This document shows positions 43,515 to 52,814 of a stretch of 64,000 nt of DNA, one piece after another (the first letter of the stretch is position 1; each line of letters opens with the position of its first letter). A program made the position numbers and the translations under genes. The notes under the pieces are model-generated. The model ran no database searches. It was given only the letters and a program-made list of their open reading frames with translations, and was not told the DNA's origin. Source of the stretch: an uncultured Christensenellaceae bacterium (lineage in GTDB: Bacteria; Bacillota; Clostridia; Christensenellales; UBA3700); assembly GCA_944383895.1 (NCBI GenBank), contig CALWRH010000003.1, positions 167,102 to 231,101 of the forward strand, written 5' to 3'.

Positions 43515-45222
43515 AGATTCGTTTTTTTACCAGATTTATCCGCGCAGTTTCTGCGACTCCAACGGCGACGGAATAGGAGATCTCAAGGGCATTATTTCCA
43601 AGCTGGATTATCTCAAAGAACTCGGCATTACTGCCGTCTGGCTTTCTCCGTGTTACAAATCCCCCAACGACGATAACGGTTACGATATAAGCGATTACCG
43701 CGACATCATGGACGAGTTCGGAACGATGGAAGACTTTGAGGAATTGATAAAGGGGCTGCACGACAGAGGAATAAGGCTTATCATGGATCTTGTAGTCAAT
43801 CACACGTCGGACGAACACAATTGGTTCAAAGAGAGCAAAAAGAGCAAGGACAATCCTTACAGAGATTACTATTATTGGAAAAAAGGCAAGGGCAGAAACG
43901 GCAAGCGTCCGCCTAACAATTGGATGTCTAATTTTCTCGGACCAGCGTGGAAATACGAAAAGGAAACGGACGAGTGGTATCTGCATCTGTTCTCTTATAA
44001 GCAGCCCGACCTCAATTGGAACAATCCGAAAGTCAGACAGGAAGTTGCGGATATTTGCAATTTCTGGTTTGAAAAAGGCGTCGACGGATTCAGATGCGAC
44101 GTAATTACTTATATATCCAAAAACGACGGATTGCCCGACGGCAAGATCAAGTTGCCTTTGATAGGTTTTGAGCAGTATTGCCTTACCGAAAACTATCACA
44201 AATTCATCAAGGAGCTCGCGGACAGGGCGTGGAACAGATACGATACGACTATCGTCGGCGAGGCGATGGGCATTACGTCAGAAAACGCAAAGGGATATAT
44301 CGACGAAAGCGTCGGGGAGCTTGACTGCGTGTTCGCCTTCGAACACACAAACAGCGACAGATATCTGCAGATATTGCCTCATAAGGTGAACCTTAAAAAG
44401 CTGAAGCGTATATTCGCGCGCTGGCAGGCTCTGCCCAAGACGTGTGCGCCGACGCTTTTCTGGGAAAACCACGATCAGCCGAGATGCATCCCGAGATTCG
44501 TAGGTTACGATTGCGGCGGACGGTTCGACGAGGCGGCAAAGATGCTTGCGGTAGCTCTCTATATGCAAAGAGGCGTGCCTTTCGTATATCAGGGGCAGGA
44601 GATAGGTATGACAAACCTTCCCGTAAAAGAGGCAAATTATCTGAAGACCTGCGACGAGAGAGAAAACCCCGTAATGAAAGCCGAAGAAGTGTATGAAGAC
44701 GTCTTGTCTGTAAACGTGCTGAAGAGTTTCAGAAAATACGCGCCGTTTACATTGCCGATCGTAAGAAATGCGTTGTCTAAAGTGGCACGAGATCATGCGC
44801 GCACGCCTATGCAGTGGACTGACGGACCAAATGCGGGATTCAGTAAAGGCGGAGCAAAACTCTGGATGACGCTCAATCCGAATTACGTTTACAAAAACGT
44901 AGCGGCGCAGAAAGACGACCCTGACAGTATACTGAGTTTTTATAAAAGGCTGATAAGATATCGCCTTGGAAACGATCTGATAATAAACGGCGAATTCAAC
45001 GAGTTTTACAAGGATAGCACAAAGCTTTACGTTTACGAAAGGAGAGTCGGCAAAGAGGCTCTTGCGGTAATATGCAATTTTAGCAAAAAACCTGTGAGGT
45101 TCAGGCTTCCCGACGAGTGGAAAGGAAAGAGCGCGCACGCGGAACTTTGCAATTACGACGAAATCCTGCCTTTGGGCAACAGAGAGATACGTCCTTTCGA
45201 GGCAGTTGTTTACCGCATATAA
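43495..45222 (+). CDS. GH13 alpha-glucosidase (oligo-1,6-glucosidase type)
   Basis: A 575-residue cytoplasmic enzyme that removes glucose from the non-reducing end of short alpha-glucans. GH13 motifs: DLVVNHTSDEHNWF, nucleophile D202 in GFRCDVITYI, acid/base E256 in IVGEAMG, and D327 in WENHDQPR. Valine right after the nucleophile is the residue known to favour alpha-1,6 bonds (isomaltose, panose) over alpha-1,4. The ATG at 43495 follows GAGGAGGAAGATT and overlaps the end of comF. A GPH symporter gene follows after a terminator, so uptake and hydrolysis may be linked. Confidence 0.92.
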   Translation: MKSRWYKDSFFYQIYPRSFCDSNGDGIGDLKGIISKLDYLKELGITAVWLSPCYKSPNDDNGYDISDYRDIMDEFGTMEDFEELIKGLHDRGIRLIMDLVVNHTSDEHNWFKESKKSKDNPYRDYYYWKKGKGRNGKRPPNNWMSNFLGPAWKYEKETDEWYLHLFSYKQPDLNWNNPKVRQEVADICNFWFEKGVDGFRCDVITYISKNDGLPDGKIKLPLIGFEQYCLTENYHKFIKELADRAWNRYDTTIVGEAMGITSENAKGYIDESVGELDCVFAFEHTNSDRYLQILPHKVNLKKLKRIFARWQALPKTCAPTLFWENHDQPRCIPRFVGYDCGGRFDEAAKMLAVALYMQRGVPFVYQGQEIGMTNLPVKEANYLKTCDERENPVMKAEEVYEDVLSVNVLKSFRKYAPFTLPIVRNALSKVARDHARTPMQWTDGPNAGFSKGGAKLWMTLNPNYVYKNVAAQKDDPDSILSFYKRLIRYRLGNDLIINGEFNEFYKDSTKLYVYERRVGKEALAVICNFSKKPVRFRLPDEWKGKSAHAELCNYDEILPLGNREIRPFEAVVYRI

Positions 45223-45248
45223 TAAGTCAGGTTTTGTATAATAAATCG

Positions 45249-45287
45249 CGCCGCAACGGATAGGTTATCGGTTGCGGCGTGTTTTTT
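45249..45287 (+). terminator. Intrinsic terminator of the cysK-comF-GH13 operon
   Basis: Stem CGCCGCAAC/GTTGCGGCG with a 13-base loop, followed by TGTTTTTT. Confidence 0.88.
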
Positions 45288-45376
45288 AGGAGAATAATAA
45301 AGAAAAACATTGTTTTTCAGTATGTTTTATACACAAAACAGTAAAAATATATACTTATTTTGTACAGAAATATTTG

Positions 45377-45406
45377 TTGAAATGCGCGCGTAACGTGTGT
45401 TACAAT
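45377..45406 (+). promoter_or_regulatory. Promoter of the first GPH symporter with an overlapping palindrome
   Basis: -35 TTGAAA (45377-45382), 18 bases, -10 TACAAT (45401-45406). The perfect inverted repeat GTAACGTGTGTTAC (45390-45403) covers the spacer and the start of the -10, an ideal repressor site. Confidence 0.6.
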
Positions 45407-45435
45407 TATTTTAATTAAGGTGAAAGGAGAAGATT

Positions 45436-47076
45436 ATGAGTTCTAAAGCTTTGAACAAAGGGCTTACATGGGGCGAAAACATCACCTATTCGCTCGGTTC
45501 GCTCGGCAGAGAATTAAGCAACAACTGCATCAACGTATTTTTCCTTGCGTACCTCAATATCTATATGGGACTCAACGCGCTCGTGCTTACGTTCGCGTTC
45601 GTTGCCGCAAAGATATGGGATACCGTCAACGATCCGTTGCTCGCAACTCTCGTCAACAACACAAAAGCAAGCAAGAAATGGGGCAAATTCCGTCCGTGGA
45701 TAGCGATAGGCGCGCTGCTCAACGCGGTTTCGCTCGTAGCTATGTTTATCCCGCTCAATACGGAAACCACTGCGGAGGGCGTCAGATATTTCTATTACAT
45801 ATTCATGTACATCATCTGGGGCATGACGTTTACGGTAGTAGACGTTCCTTTCTGGTCCATGATCCCGACGATCGCCAACTCGACCGAAGAGCGCAATAAG
45901 CTCAGCTCGCTCGCAAAACTCGTAGGCGGTTTCGGCGGTTTCGTCGCATCTACTATAGGTACTTCGCTTTGCATGCCGCTCATAACTCCCAAGTACGGCG
46001 TAAAGACGGCATATCTTGCTATGGGTATCATCGTAGCCGTTCTTATGTTCTGCTTTATCACGGTAACGGTGCTGTGCAATAAAGAGAGATATAAAATACC
46101 GTCCGAAGACGTAGGCATAAAAGAGATTTTCAATTTCTTCAAAAGCAACGATCAATTGAGATCGTATGCGGTATCTTACGTCCTCTTCTGTTCGGCGACT
46201 ACGATATCGCTTTTCCAGATACTCTATATATTTATTTACTACGGCAACGATGCTATGGGTATCCTTGACCCCAACGTCGGATATACCGTGTTTACGATAG
46301 TTGCCTGCACGGGACAGGGTATAGCGATGTTCTTCTACAACCTGATCACCAAGAAGATCCCGAGAGAAAAGATATACGGTGCCAACTATTTTATGGCGAT
46401 GATAGGCATGGCGGCGCTCTTCCTTGTGTTCTTTATACTCAAACCCGAATACGGTTCTATAGGAAACAGCGCGGCAAGATGGATCAACGTCGTCATAGTC
46501 GCTATCGCAGGCGCGTTCCTTATGACGAGCAACGGACTCAACCAGATCGGTTCTACCGTCATGATCGCGGACGTCGTCGATTACGGAGAATACCTCAACG
46601 GCAAGCGCGGCGATAGTATTATCTTCTCGGTCCAGACGCTGCTCACCAAGTTCGCGGGCGCGATCGCAATGCTCCTTCTCGGTATCGGTATCGAAGTGGC
46701 AAATCTTCCGCAGATACTCAGTCAGTGGAATCCTTCTCTTAACGATGGAGCCGGCGGTTACGAGCAGATCGCAGACGTTGCTAACGGAGGCGTGCTCAAT
46801 GCCGATTCTCTTACCATACTCAGAGTGTTCATGTTCCTTATCCCGATTCCGATATGCCTTATCGGATATATCGTGTATAAGAAGAAATACAATCTGTACG
46901 GCGCGAGATATGACGAGATCAAAGCAGAGATCGAGCGTCGCAGAGCAGCCGTTGCAGGAATTCAGGTCGGTGAAGACGGCGCAGAAACTTCTGTCGTAAA
47001 CGACGAAGTCGCCAAAGAACAGGACGCTCCCGTTCTCGAAGTTGCGGCAAGCGAAACCGACGACAAAAAAGACTGA
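45436..47076 (+). CDS. GPH-family sugar:cation symporter
   Basis: A 546-residue membrane protein of the glycoside-pentoside-hexuronide family in the major facilitator superfamily, importing glycosides with Na+ or H+. About 12 helices; the loop 2-3 signature appears as SKKWGKFRPWI near residue 75, and MIPTIANSTEERNKLSS and DVVDYGEYLNGKRGD fit the family. After the last helix there is a long acidic tail of about 70 residues (IEVANL... to SETDDKKD). AAAGGAGAAG precedes the start. It lies after a GH13 glucosidase and may import isomaltose-like sugars; the substrate is not readable directly. Confidence 0.93.
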   Translation: MSSKALNKGLTWGENITYSLGSLGRELSNNCINVFFLAYLNIYMGLNALVLTFAFVAAKIWDTVNDPLLATLVNNTKASKKWGKFRPWIAIGALLNAVSLVAMFIPLNTETTAEGVRYFYYIFMYIIWGMTFTVVDVPFWSMIPTIANSTEERNKLSSLAKLVGGFGGFVASTIGTSLCMPLITPKYGVKTAYLAMGIIVAVLMFCFITVTVLCNKERYKIPSEDVGIKEIFNFFKSNDQLRSYAVSYVLFCSATTISLFQILYIFIYYGNDAMGILDPNVGYTVFTIVACTGQGIAMFFYNLITKKIPREKIYGANYFMAMIGMAALFLVFFILKPEYGSIGNSAARWINVVIVAIAGAFLMTSNGLNQIGSTVMIADVVDYGEYLNGKRGDSIIFSVQTLLTKFAGAIAMLLLGIGIEVANLPQILSQWNPSLNDGAGGYEQIADVANGGVLNADSLTILRVFMFLIPIPICLIGYIVYKKKYNLYGARYDEIKAEIERRRAAVAGIQVGEDGAETSVVNDEVAKEQDAPVLEVAASETDDKKD

Positions 47077-47093
47077 CAGATAATCAGACGATA

Positions 47094-47125
47094 AAAGAAA
47101 CGGCATTGTGCCGTTTCTTTTTTTT
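47094..47125. terminator. Intrinsic terminator after the GPH symporter gene
   Basis: Stem AAAGAAACGGC/GCCGTTTCTTT with loop ATTGT, followed by T run. Confidence 0.92.
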
Positions 47126-47387
47126 GCGTTTTGATTGTTTTTCGGTGGGATAAACAAGTTAATTCAGTATATTTTATGATTAAGATAATAAATTGATCGC
47201 GAACTTTTCTGCATGCTCATAATAAAAAATAAGTTGTCAGATTGCAGGGTAACACGCGGTAGTGATCATATTGCAACAAATTCAAGACAGTCAGAAGGGC
47301 ACAATAAAATTGATTGCGAGAGCTAAGGTCAAATGTTCTGAGTGGCTGTAAAAAGTCAATAATGACGCTTTGATAAGTTAAAAGATA
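47126..47387. other. Intergenic stretch without recognised content
   Basis: About 260 AT-rich bases between two terminators. No ribosome site with a usable frame, no named RNA and no clear repeat was seen. Confidence 0.5.
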
Positions 47388-47419
47388 AAAAAAACGGCAT
47401 TGAGCCGTTTCTTTTTCTT
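47388..47419. terminator. Intrinsic terminator of the transketolase operon
   Basis: Stem ACGGC/GCCGT with loop ATTGA inside AAAAAACGGC...GCCGTTTCTTTTT; works on the minus strand for the transketolase genes and closely resembles the hairpin at 47094-47125. Confidence 0.82.
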
Positions 47420-47428
47420 TGTATCAGA

Positions 47429-48370
47429 TTAATTTTTTCTTGTCAGGACTTTCTTTGCCGCGTCGTAGATATCGTTGGCTCTGAGCCCGAATCTCTCTTC
47501 GAGATAGGGGATCTTGCCGACTTCGCCGAACTGATCTCTGACCGCGACTGCCTCTGCGGGAACGGGGCAGTACTCTGCGAGCACCTCGCTTACCGCACCG
47601 AACAGACCGTTGTGCACGTTGTGATTTTCAGCGACTACGCATGCGCGCGTTCTCGAAACGCTCTTTACGATGGTTTCTACGTCGATAGGTTTCCATGTAT
47701 AGATATTGACGACTTCGGCGTCTATACCTTCGCTCTTGAGCTTTTCAGCCGCAGCGAGCGCACGTGAAACCATAATGCCGCTTGCGAAGATAGTTACGTC
47801 GTTGCCCTGGCGGAGTGTAAACGCTTTGAACATATCGAAATCCGCGCCTTCTGCATAGATCTGCTCACACTTCTTTCTCATAATGCGCAGATATACGGGG
47901 CCGTTGTAATCCACTATCTTGGGCATAAGCGATTTGAGCATTGCAGCGTCTGTCGGCTCTATGCATACCATGTTGGGGATATTTCTCATAATGCCCATGT
48001 CTTCGAAAGGCATGTGTGTGCCGCCGTTAAGCTCAGCGGTTATACCGGGGTCGGTGCCGACTATCTTTACGTTCTGTTTGCTGTAAGCGACGGAGATGAA
48101 TATCTGGTCGTAGCAACGGCGCGTCGCAAACGGTGCGAAAGAGGAACAGAAAGGCACTTTTCCGCAAGTCGCAAGACCTGCGCATACGCCTATCATGTTC
48201 GCCTCTGCAATGCCTACGTTTATAAATCTGTCGGGGTGAGCCGCCTTAAAACGACCCGTCTTTATGCAGTTGGTGAGGTCTGCCTCAACAACGACGATGT
48301 TTTTGTTGGTTTCAGCCATTTCGAGCAGGCTGTCGCAGTATATTTCGCGTAATTCTTTGGTATCTTGCAT
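47429..48370 (-). CDS. Transketolase, C-terminal subunit
   Basis: The 313-residue second half of a two-piece transketolase, carrying the pyrimidine-binding domain (VVVEADLTNCIKTGRF; FINVGIAEANMIGVCAGLA) and the C-terminal domain (VVNIYTWKPIDVETIVKS; VAENHNVHNGLFGAVSE). With the N-terminal subunit upstream it forms the TPP enzyme of the non-oxidative pentose phosphate pathway. Its ATG overlaps the stop of the N-terminal subunit (TGATG), which couples production of the two parts in equal amounts. Confidence 0.93.
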   Translation of the reverse strand: MQDTKELREIYCDSLLEMAETNKNIVVVEADLTNCIKTGRFKAAHPDRFINVGIAEANMIGVCAGLATCGKVPFCSSFAPFATRRCYDQIFISVAYSKQNVKIVGTDPGITAELNGGTHMPFEDMGIMRNIPNMVCIEPTDAAMLKSLMPKIVDYNGPVYLRIMRKKCEQIYAEGADFDMFKAFTLRQGNDVTIFASGIMVSRALAAAEKLKSEGIDAEVVNIYTWKPIDVETIVKSVSRTRACVVAENHNVHNGLFGAVSEVLAEYCPVPAEAVAVRDQFGEVGKIPYLEERFGLRANDIYDAAKKVLTRKN

Positions 48371-49194
48371 CAGTCTGTCTCCTTATTGCAGAATTCTCTC
48401 CACTCTTTTTCGGAAATAGAGAAGCTGTGGCTGCCTACGCCTTTGTTTTCAGCCCACGGTACGCCGTAACCCTTTATCGTATCCATAACGATGCAGGTGC
48501 ATTTGTCCTTGGTGTTCTTTGCTTTTATTATCGCGTTTTCGAGAGCCTCTTTGTCGTGACCGTTGACGCGTATAGCCTGCATGTTGAAAGCCTCGCATTT
48601 TTTGTCGAAAGGCTCGACGCTGTTGATGTTGTCGACGTAGTCGTCTATCTGCATGCGGTTGTTGTCGAGGAAAATGGTGAGGTTGTCGAGCTTTTTATTG
48701 CCTGCGAGCATAATAGCCTCCCAGACCTGACCTTCCTGAGATTCGCCGTCGCCGATGATAGCGTAGACGTGATAATCCTTTTTATCCATCTTGCCCGCGA
48801 GAGCCATACCGACTGCTGCGCTTATGCCCTGACCGAGAGAACCGGCAGTCATATCGACGCCGACAGTCTTGTTCATGTCGCAGTGAGAGGGCAGATTGGT
48901 ACCTGACTGGTTGAGGGTCTTGATCTCGTCCATCGGGAAATAACCCTTTGACGCGAGTGCCGCGTAAAGAGCGGGACCTGCATGACCTTTGCTCATAACG
49001 ATGCGATCTCTGTCGGGATCTTTCGGGTTTTTGGGATCGACCTTTGCGAGGTCGTAATATAACACGGTCAGCAGATCTACTACGGAAAGCGAGCCGCCGA
49101 CGTGTCCGACGCCGAGTCTTCCTATCATTTCGATAAGGATTTTGCGGATCTCGTCGGATTTAGCGTTAAGAAAATCGAGTTTTTGTTTTTCCAT
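48370..49194 (-). CDS. Transketolase, N-terminal subunit
   Basis: The 274-residue first half of a split transketolase with the thiamine diphosphate and magnesium site GDGESQEGQVWEA near residues 150-165, and the conserved GRLGVGHVGGSLSVVDLL and MSKGHAGPALYAALA. It moves two-carbon units between sugar phosphates. ATG 49194 is preferred because GGAGGAC lies just before it; a longer frame would include the promoter, whose -10 TATAAT is about 18 bases upstream of the start. Two-subunit transketolases are common in Clostridia. Confidence 0.93.
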   Translation of the reverse strand: MEKQKLDFLNAKSDEIRKILIEMIGRLGVGHVGGSLSVVDLLTVLYYDLAKVDPKNPKDPDRDRIVMSKGHAGPALYAALASKGYFPMDEIKTLNQSGTNLPSHCDMNKTVGVDMTAGSLGQGISAAVGMALAGKMDKKDYHVYAIIGDGESQEGQVWEAIMLAGNKKLDNLTIFLDNNRMQIDDYVDNINSVEPFDKKCEAFNMQAIRVNGHDKEALENAIIKAKNTKDKCTCIVMDTIKGYGVPWAENKGVGSHSFSISEKEWREFCNKETD

Positions 49195-49584
49195 AAAGTC
49201 CTCCGCGTTCATTATAACACAAACAAGGACGAGTTCAAATAGCTTTTGTCTAATTTTTGCATACTTTGTCAAGTTATTTTTTTGACGATGACGATATTGG
49301 CGGGCGGGCAGGGCGTATGCGGATAAAAGCGCGGTGTATTTTGATGTAAAAGCCGCTGAAGTATGCGCTTTTATTCATATGAACGTATCGGCATGCGAGA
49401 ATTGAACGTATGAACTTATGAAGATATGTCCGAAAGAGGATTTGAACGTATGAGGATATGCGCATATATTCATATTTAAGGCGCGCGCTCGCGCTTATAG
49501 TTATCCTTATATGCGATATCGCTTGATTTTGGCTCCTCCTTATGCTAAAATTTCAACTAACGAACGATATAAAGGAAGAATTTT
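49195..49584. other. Intergenic region with short ATG-rich repeats before proS
   Basis: Holds the tkt promoter near 49207-49235 and the proS promoter TTGATT (49523-49528), 17 bases, TAAAAT (49546-49551). In between, 49378-49480 is a low-complexity stretch in which TTGAACGTATGA occurs twice (49402 and 49442) among many TATG words. No T-box consensus was found and no gene is evident. Confidence 0.55.
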
Positions 49585-51303
49585 ATGTTACTCAGCAAGC
49601 TGGTATGCGAAAGGACCAAAGAGGCGCCCCAGGACGCTAAAATCAAAAGTCACGTTCTGCTTTCGAGAGCGGGATTTATCAAACAGGTTTACGGCGGTAT
49701 ATATACCATGACGACTCCTTGTCAGAGGATGAGCAGAAAGATACAGGCTATCATCCGCGAGGAGATGGACGCATTGGACGGACAGGAAGTGCTTTTCCCC
49801 GTCGTAATGCCGAGAGAACTTTGGGAGAGCAGCGGCAGATACGGATCTATCGGCTCTGAAATGGTGCGTTTCAAGGACAGGAACGATCACGACATGCTGC
49901 TCGGCATGACGCACGAAGAGGCGGCGGTACATCTTGCCAATCACACCGTGTCCAGCTATCAGCAGCTGCCGATGATGATATATCAGATACAGACCAAATA
50001 CCGCGACGAGGCGCGCGCGAGAGGCGGTCTTATAAGAGTCAGAGAATTCACGATGAAAGACGCGTATTCCTTCCATAACGATATGAAGGAACTCGAAGAA
50101 TATTATTATAAGATGTTCGACGCGTACTATCGCATTTTCAGAAGGATAGGTCTTAAGAATTTTGTCGACGTAAAGTCGGATACAGGTATGATGGGCGGCA
50201 GCGTAGCTCACGAATTCATGCTTATAACCGACGCGGGCGAAGACAGCATAGTATTCTGTAACGACTGCGATTACCGCGCTAATATGGAAGTAGCCGTTTC
50301 CGTGCTCGACAAACACGACGACGAGCCTCAGGAACTCAAAGAGGTCTTTACGGGCGAAGACAAGACCATAGAAGAAGTCTGCAAACGCCTCGATATACCC
50401 GAGTATAAAACTATAAAAGCCGTGGTTTACGCGGTAAAAGGAGAGCAGGACGAACTCGTAGTTGCTTTCGTCAGAGGAGATCTCGAAGTAAACGAGGCAA
50501 AGCTCAAGAAGGTGCTCGGCAAAAACGTCGTTGCTTACGACGGCGGCATAAGCGAAGATATCGTATGCGGCAATATCGGCGCGATAGGTCTTTCGGACAA
50601 ACTCACCGTAGTATACGACAAGTCGATCGAGGGTACCAACAATATGGTCTGCGGAGCAAATAAGCCCGAATATCATTACGTCGGAGTAAGCCCCGACCGC
50701 GATTTCAAGGACGTAAAGTACGTCGACATATCCAAGGTCAAAGCGGGTCAGAGATGCCCCGTATGCGGAGGAGAGCTCAGAGTCGAAAACGGCATAGAGA
50801 TAGGCAACATCTTCCAGCTCGGCGTCAAGTATACCAAGTCAATGGGCATGACGGTACACGGCAAGGACGGTCAGGCGTTCAATCCTATAATGGGTTGCTA
50901 CGGCATAGGCGTAGGCAGAGCGATCGCGTCTATTGCGCAGGAATCAAACGACGACAGCGGACTCATACTTCCTATGTCGGTCGCTCCGTGGCAGGTACAC
51001 GTCTGCGCACTTCGTTACGACGACGAAAAGGTCGCGGCGCAGGCGGACGCTATGTATAAGGACCTTACGGATAACGGTGTCGAAGTTCTCTTCGACGACA
51101 GAAACTGCGGCGCGGGCGTCAAGTTTGCGGACGCGGATCTTATGGGTATGCCGATAAGGATAGTCGTTTCTCCCAAGACTCTCGCGGACGGAGAAGTCGA
51201 GATATGTATGCGCGAAACAAAGAAAGCCGAGAGAGTCGCGCTCAAGGATTGCACGGCTAAGGTCAAGGCGATCATCGCAGAGGAAATGAAACGCTATAAA
51301 TAA
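49585..51303 (+). CDS. proS: Prolyl-tRNA synthetase, bacterial type with editing domain
   Basis: Class II aminoacyl-tRNA synthetase charging tRNA-Pro. The 572 residues include class II motifs 1-3 (GGIYTMTTPCQRMSRKI; TKYRDEARARGGLIRVREFTMKDAYSFH; GCYGIGVGRAIASIAQ) and an INS editing domain between motifs 2 and 3 at about residues 230-390 (ASQNS-type YbaK fold; TIKAVVYAVKGEQDELVVAFVRGDLEVNE). The C-terminal anticodon domain begins at LPMSVAPWQVHV. AAAGGAAG precedes ATG 49585. A GPH symporter follows after 20 bases and may be read in the same transcript. Confidence 0.97.
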   Translation: MLLSKLVCERTKEAPQDAKIKSHVLLSRAGFIKQVYGGIYTMTTPCQRMSRKIQAIIREEMDALDGQEVLFPVVMPRELWESSGRYGSIGSEMVRFKDRNDHDMLLGMTHEEAAVHLANHTVSSYQQLPMMIYQIQTKYRDEARARGGLIRVREFTMKDAYSFHNDMKELEEYYYKMFDAYYRIFRRIGLKNFVDVKSDTGMMGGSVAHEFMLITDAGEDSIVFCNDCDYRANMEVAVSVLDKHDDEPQELKEVFTGEDKTIEEVCKRLDIPEYKTIKAVVYAVKGEQDELVVAFVRGDLEVNEAKLKKVLGKNVVAYDGGISEDIVCGNIGAIGLSDKLTVVYDKSIEGTNNMVCGANKPEYHYVGVSPDRDFKDVKYVDISKVKAGQRCPVCGGELRVENGIEIGNIFQLGVKYTKSMGMTVHGKDGQAFNPIMGCYGIGVGRAIASIAQESNDDSGLILPMSVAPWQVHVCALRYDDEKVAAQADAMYKDLTDNGVEVLFDDRNCGAGVKFADADLMGMPIRIVVSPKTLADGEVEICMRETKKAERVALKDCTAKVKAIIAEEMKRYK

Positions 51304-51322
51304 AATTGCATAGGGGGAAATT

Positions 51323-52756
51323 ATGCAAGAAACACGTAAAGGTAAAATATCTTTAGGTCAGAAGATTGCTTACGGCAACGGAGATATGTCGGTGAACATA
51401 CTGTTCGCCGCCATTTCTTTTTATCTGCTGTATTTCTTCGTCAACGTCGGAGGTCTTAAAGCAGGTCTTGCGTCGGTAGTGTTTATTATTGCGAGGGCGT
51501 GGGACGCTGTCACCGATTACATGATGGGCAGGATAGTTGACAAGACAAAGTTCGGCAAATGGGGCAAGCGCAGAGTGTACATGCTTTTCGGCGCTATACC
51601 TTACGGACTCAGCTTTATCCTGCTTTGGCTCGCGCCTTTCGGAGAGAACGCGCAGGTCGCGAAGATGATATACTATACGCTCGTATACATGCTTTACAAT
51701 ACGGCGTGGACCGTGGTGTATATCCCTTACAACGCGCTTACCGCAAATATGACGGACGATTACGACGAGCGCACGTCGATAAGCGGAATAAGAATAGCGA
51801 TGGCAAACGTCGGCATGCTGCTCGGAGCTGCTGTGTTCGCTTTGCTTGCGGACGGCATGGAGAGCATACTTTACGCCGCGCTCGGATCGCTCAGCAAAGC
51901 ATACGCCGTTGCGTCGGTCATATTCGGCGTGCTCGCCGCTGTGATATTCTTCGTATGTTCGCTCACCGTAAAGGAGAGAGAAGAAACCGCAAAAGAAAAC
52001 ACGCAGGGATTTTTTACGACGCTCAAGGAGTTTTTCAAGCTTAAAGAGTTCAGAAACGTGATCGCCACCTATCTTCTCAGCATGGTGGGATTCGATATCA
52101 TAATGAGCGTATTCATGTTCTTCATCAACGATACGATGGGGTTCGGCGGCGGTACGATGAGCATGGTGTTTATCGCGACCCCTCTGATATGCGCGATACT
52201 TTCGTCTTTCGTATGGGTAAAGGCGAGCGAAAAATTCAGCAAGCACAAGGTCTACGCCGTGGCGTGCGTATATATGACGCTTGCTTTGTGTCTTGCGCTG
52301 TTCGTTCCTGAAAAAGTGGTGTGGAGTACGATAGTTATGTGCGTGCTTGCGGGACTCGGCATGTCTGCGATACAGATATTGCCGTATGCGAGTCTGCCCG
52401 ACGTCGTAGAGGTGGACGAATACGTCAACGGAGTCAGAAGAGAGGGTGCGTTTTACGGTATAACGCAGTTTATGTACAAGCTTGCGTCGGGCGTAGCCGT
52501 CGCCGTGGTTTCGCTGGTGCTCGAACTTTTCGGATACATAGAGAGCACGGACAATACGATAGTGGAGCAGCCCGAGTCTGCGCTCACGGCGATAAGAGTA
52601 GTGCTTGCCGTCGTGCCGAGCGTTATATTCCTCATATCGGTAATATTCGCTTTCCGCGCAAATATGAGCAGAGAGCGTTTCGATAATATAAAGAAAGAGC
52701 TCGAGGAAAGAAGAAAAGTTGCCGCGGATGTTTCGGAAAGTCAGGAGCAGGTATAA
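51323..52756 (+). CDS. GPH-family sugar:cation symporter
   Basis: A 477-residue, 12-helix member of the glycoside-pentoside-hexuronide family. The family loop motif is KTKFGKWGKRRVYM near residue 75, and TANMTDDYDERTSISGIR and LPDVVEVDEYVNGVRREGAFYG fit. The length is standard, without the long tail of the paralogue at 45436. AGGGGGAAATT precedes the start. It follows proS by 19 bases, an unexpected partner, and a terminator comes right after. The substrate is unknown; no glycosidase is directly attached. Confidence 0.92.
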   Translation: MQETRKGKISLGQKIAYGNGDMSVNILFAAISFYLLYFFVNVGGLKAGLASVVFIIARAWDAVTDYMMGRIVDKTKFGKWGKRRVYMLFGAIPYGLSFILLWLAPFGENAQVAKMIYYTLVYMLYNTAWTVVYIPYNALTANMTDDYDERTSISGIRIAMANVGMLLGAAVFALLADGMESILYAALGSLSKAYAVASVIFGVLAAVIFFVCSLTVKEREETAKENTQGFFTTLKEFFKLKEFRNVIATYLLSMVGFDIIMSVFMFFINDTMGFGGGTMSMVFIATPLICAILSSFVWVKASEKFSKHKVYAVACVYMTLALCLALFVPEKVVWSTIVMCVLAGLGMSAIQILPYASLPDVVEVDEYVNGVRREGAFYGITQFMYKLASGVAVAVVSLVLELFGYIESTDNTIVEQPESALTAIRVVLAVVPSVIFLISVIFAFRANMSRERFDNIKKELEERRKVAADVSESQEQV

Positions 52757-52773
52757 AGCTGAATTGAAAGATT

Positions 52774-52806
52774 AAAAAAACCGACCCGTAAGGATCGGTT
52801 TTTTTA
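52774..52806. terminator. Bidirectional intrinsic terminator
   Basis: Stem AAACCGACCC/GGATCGGTTT with loop GTAA and one mismatch, A run before and T run after. It separates convergent genes. Confidence 0.88.
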
Positions 52807-52814
52807 TACTTTGT

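Noticed and set aside
49195..49584. Possible T-box leader before proS
   Set aside because: Aminoacyl-tRNA synthetase genes often carry one, but the conserved AGGGTGGnACCGCG segment and a following terminator are missing.
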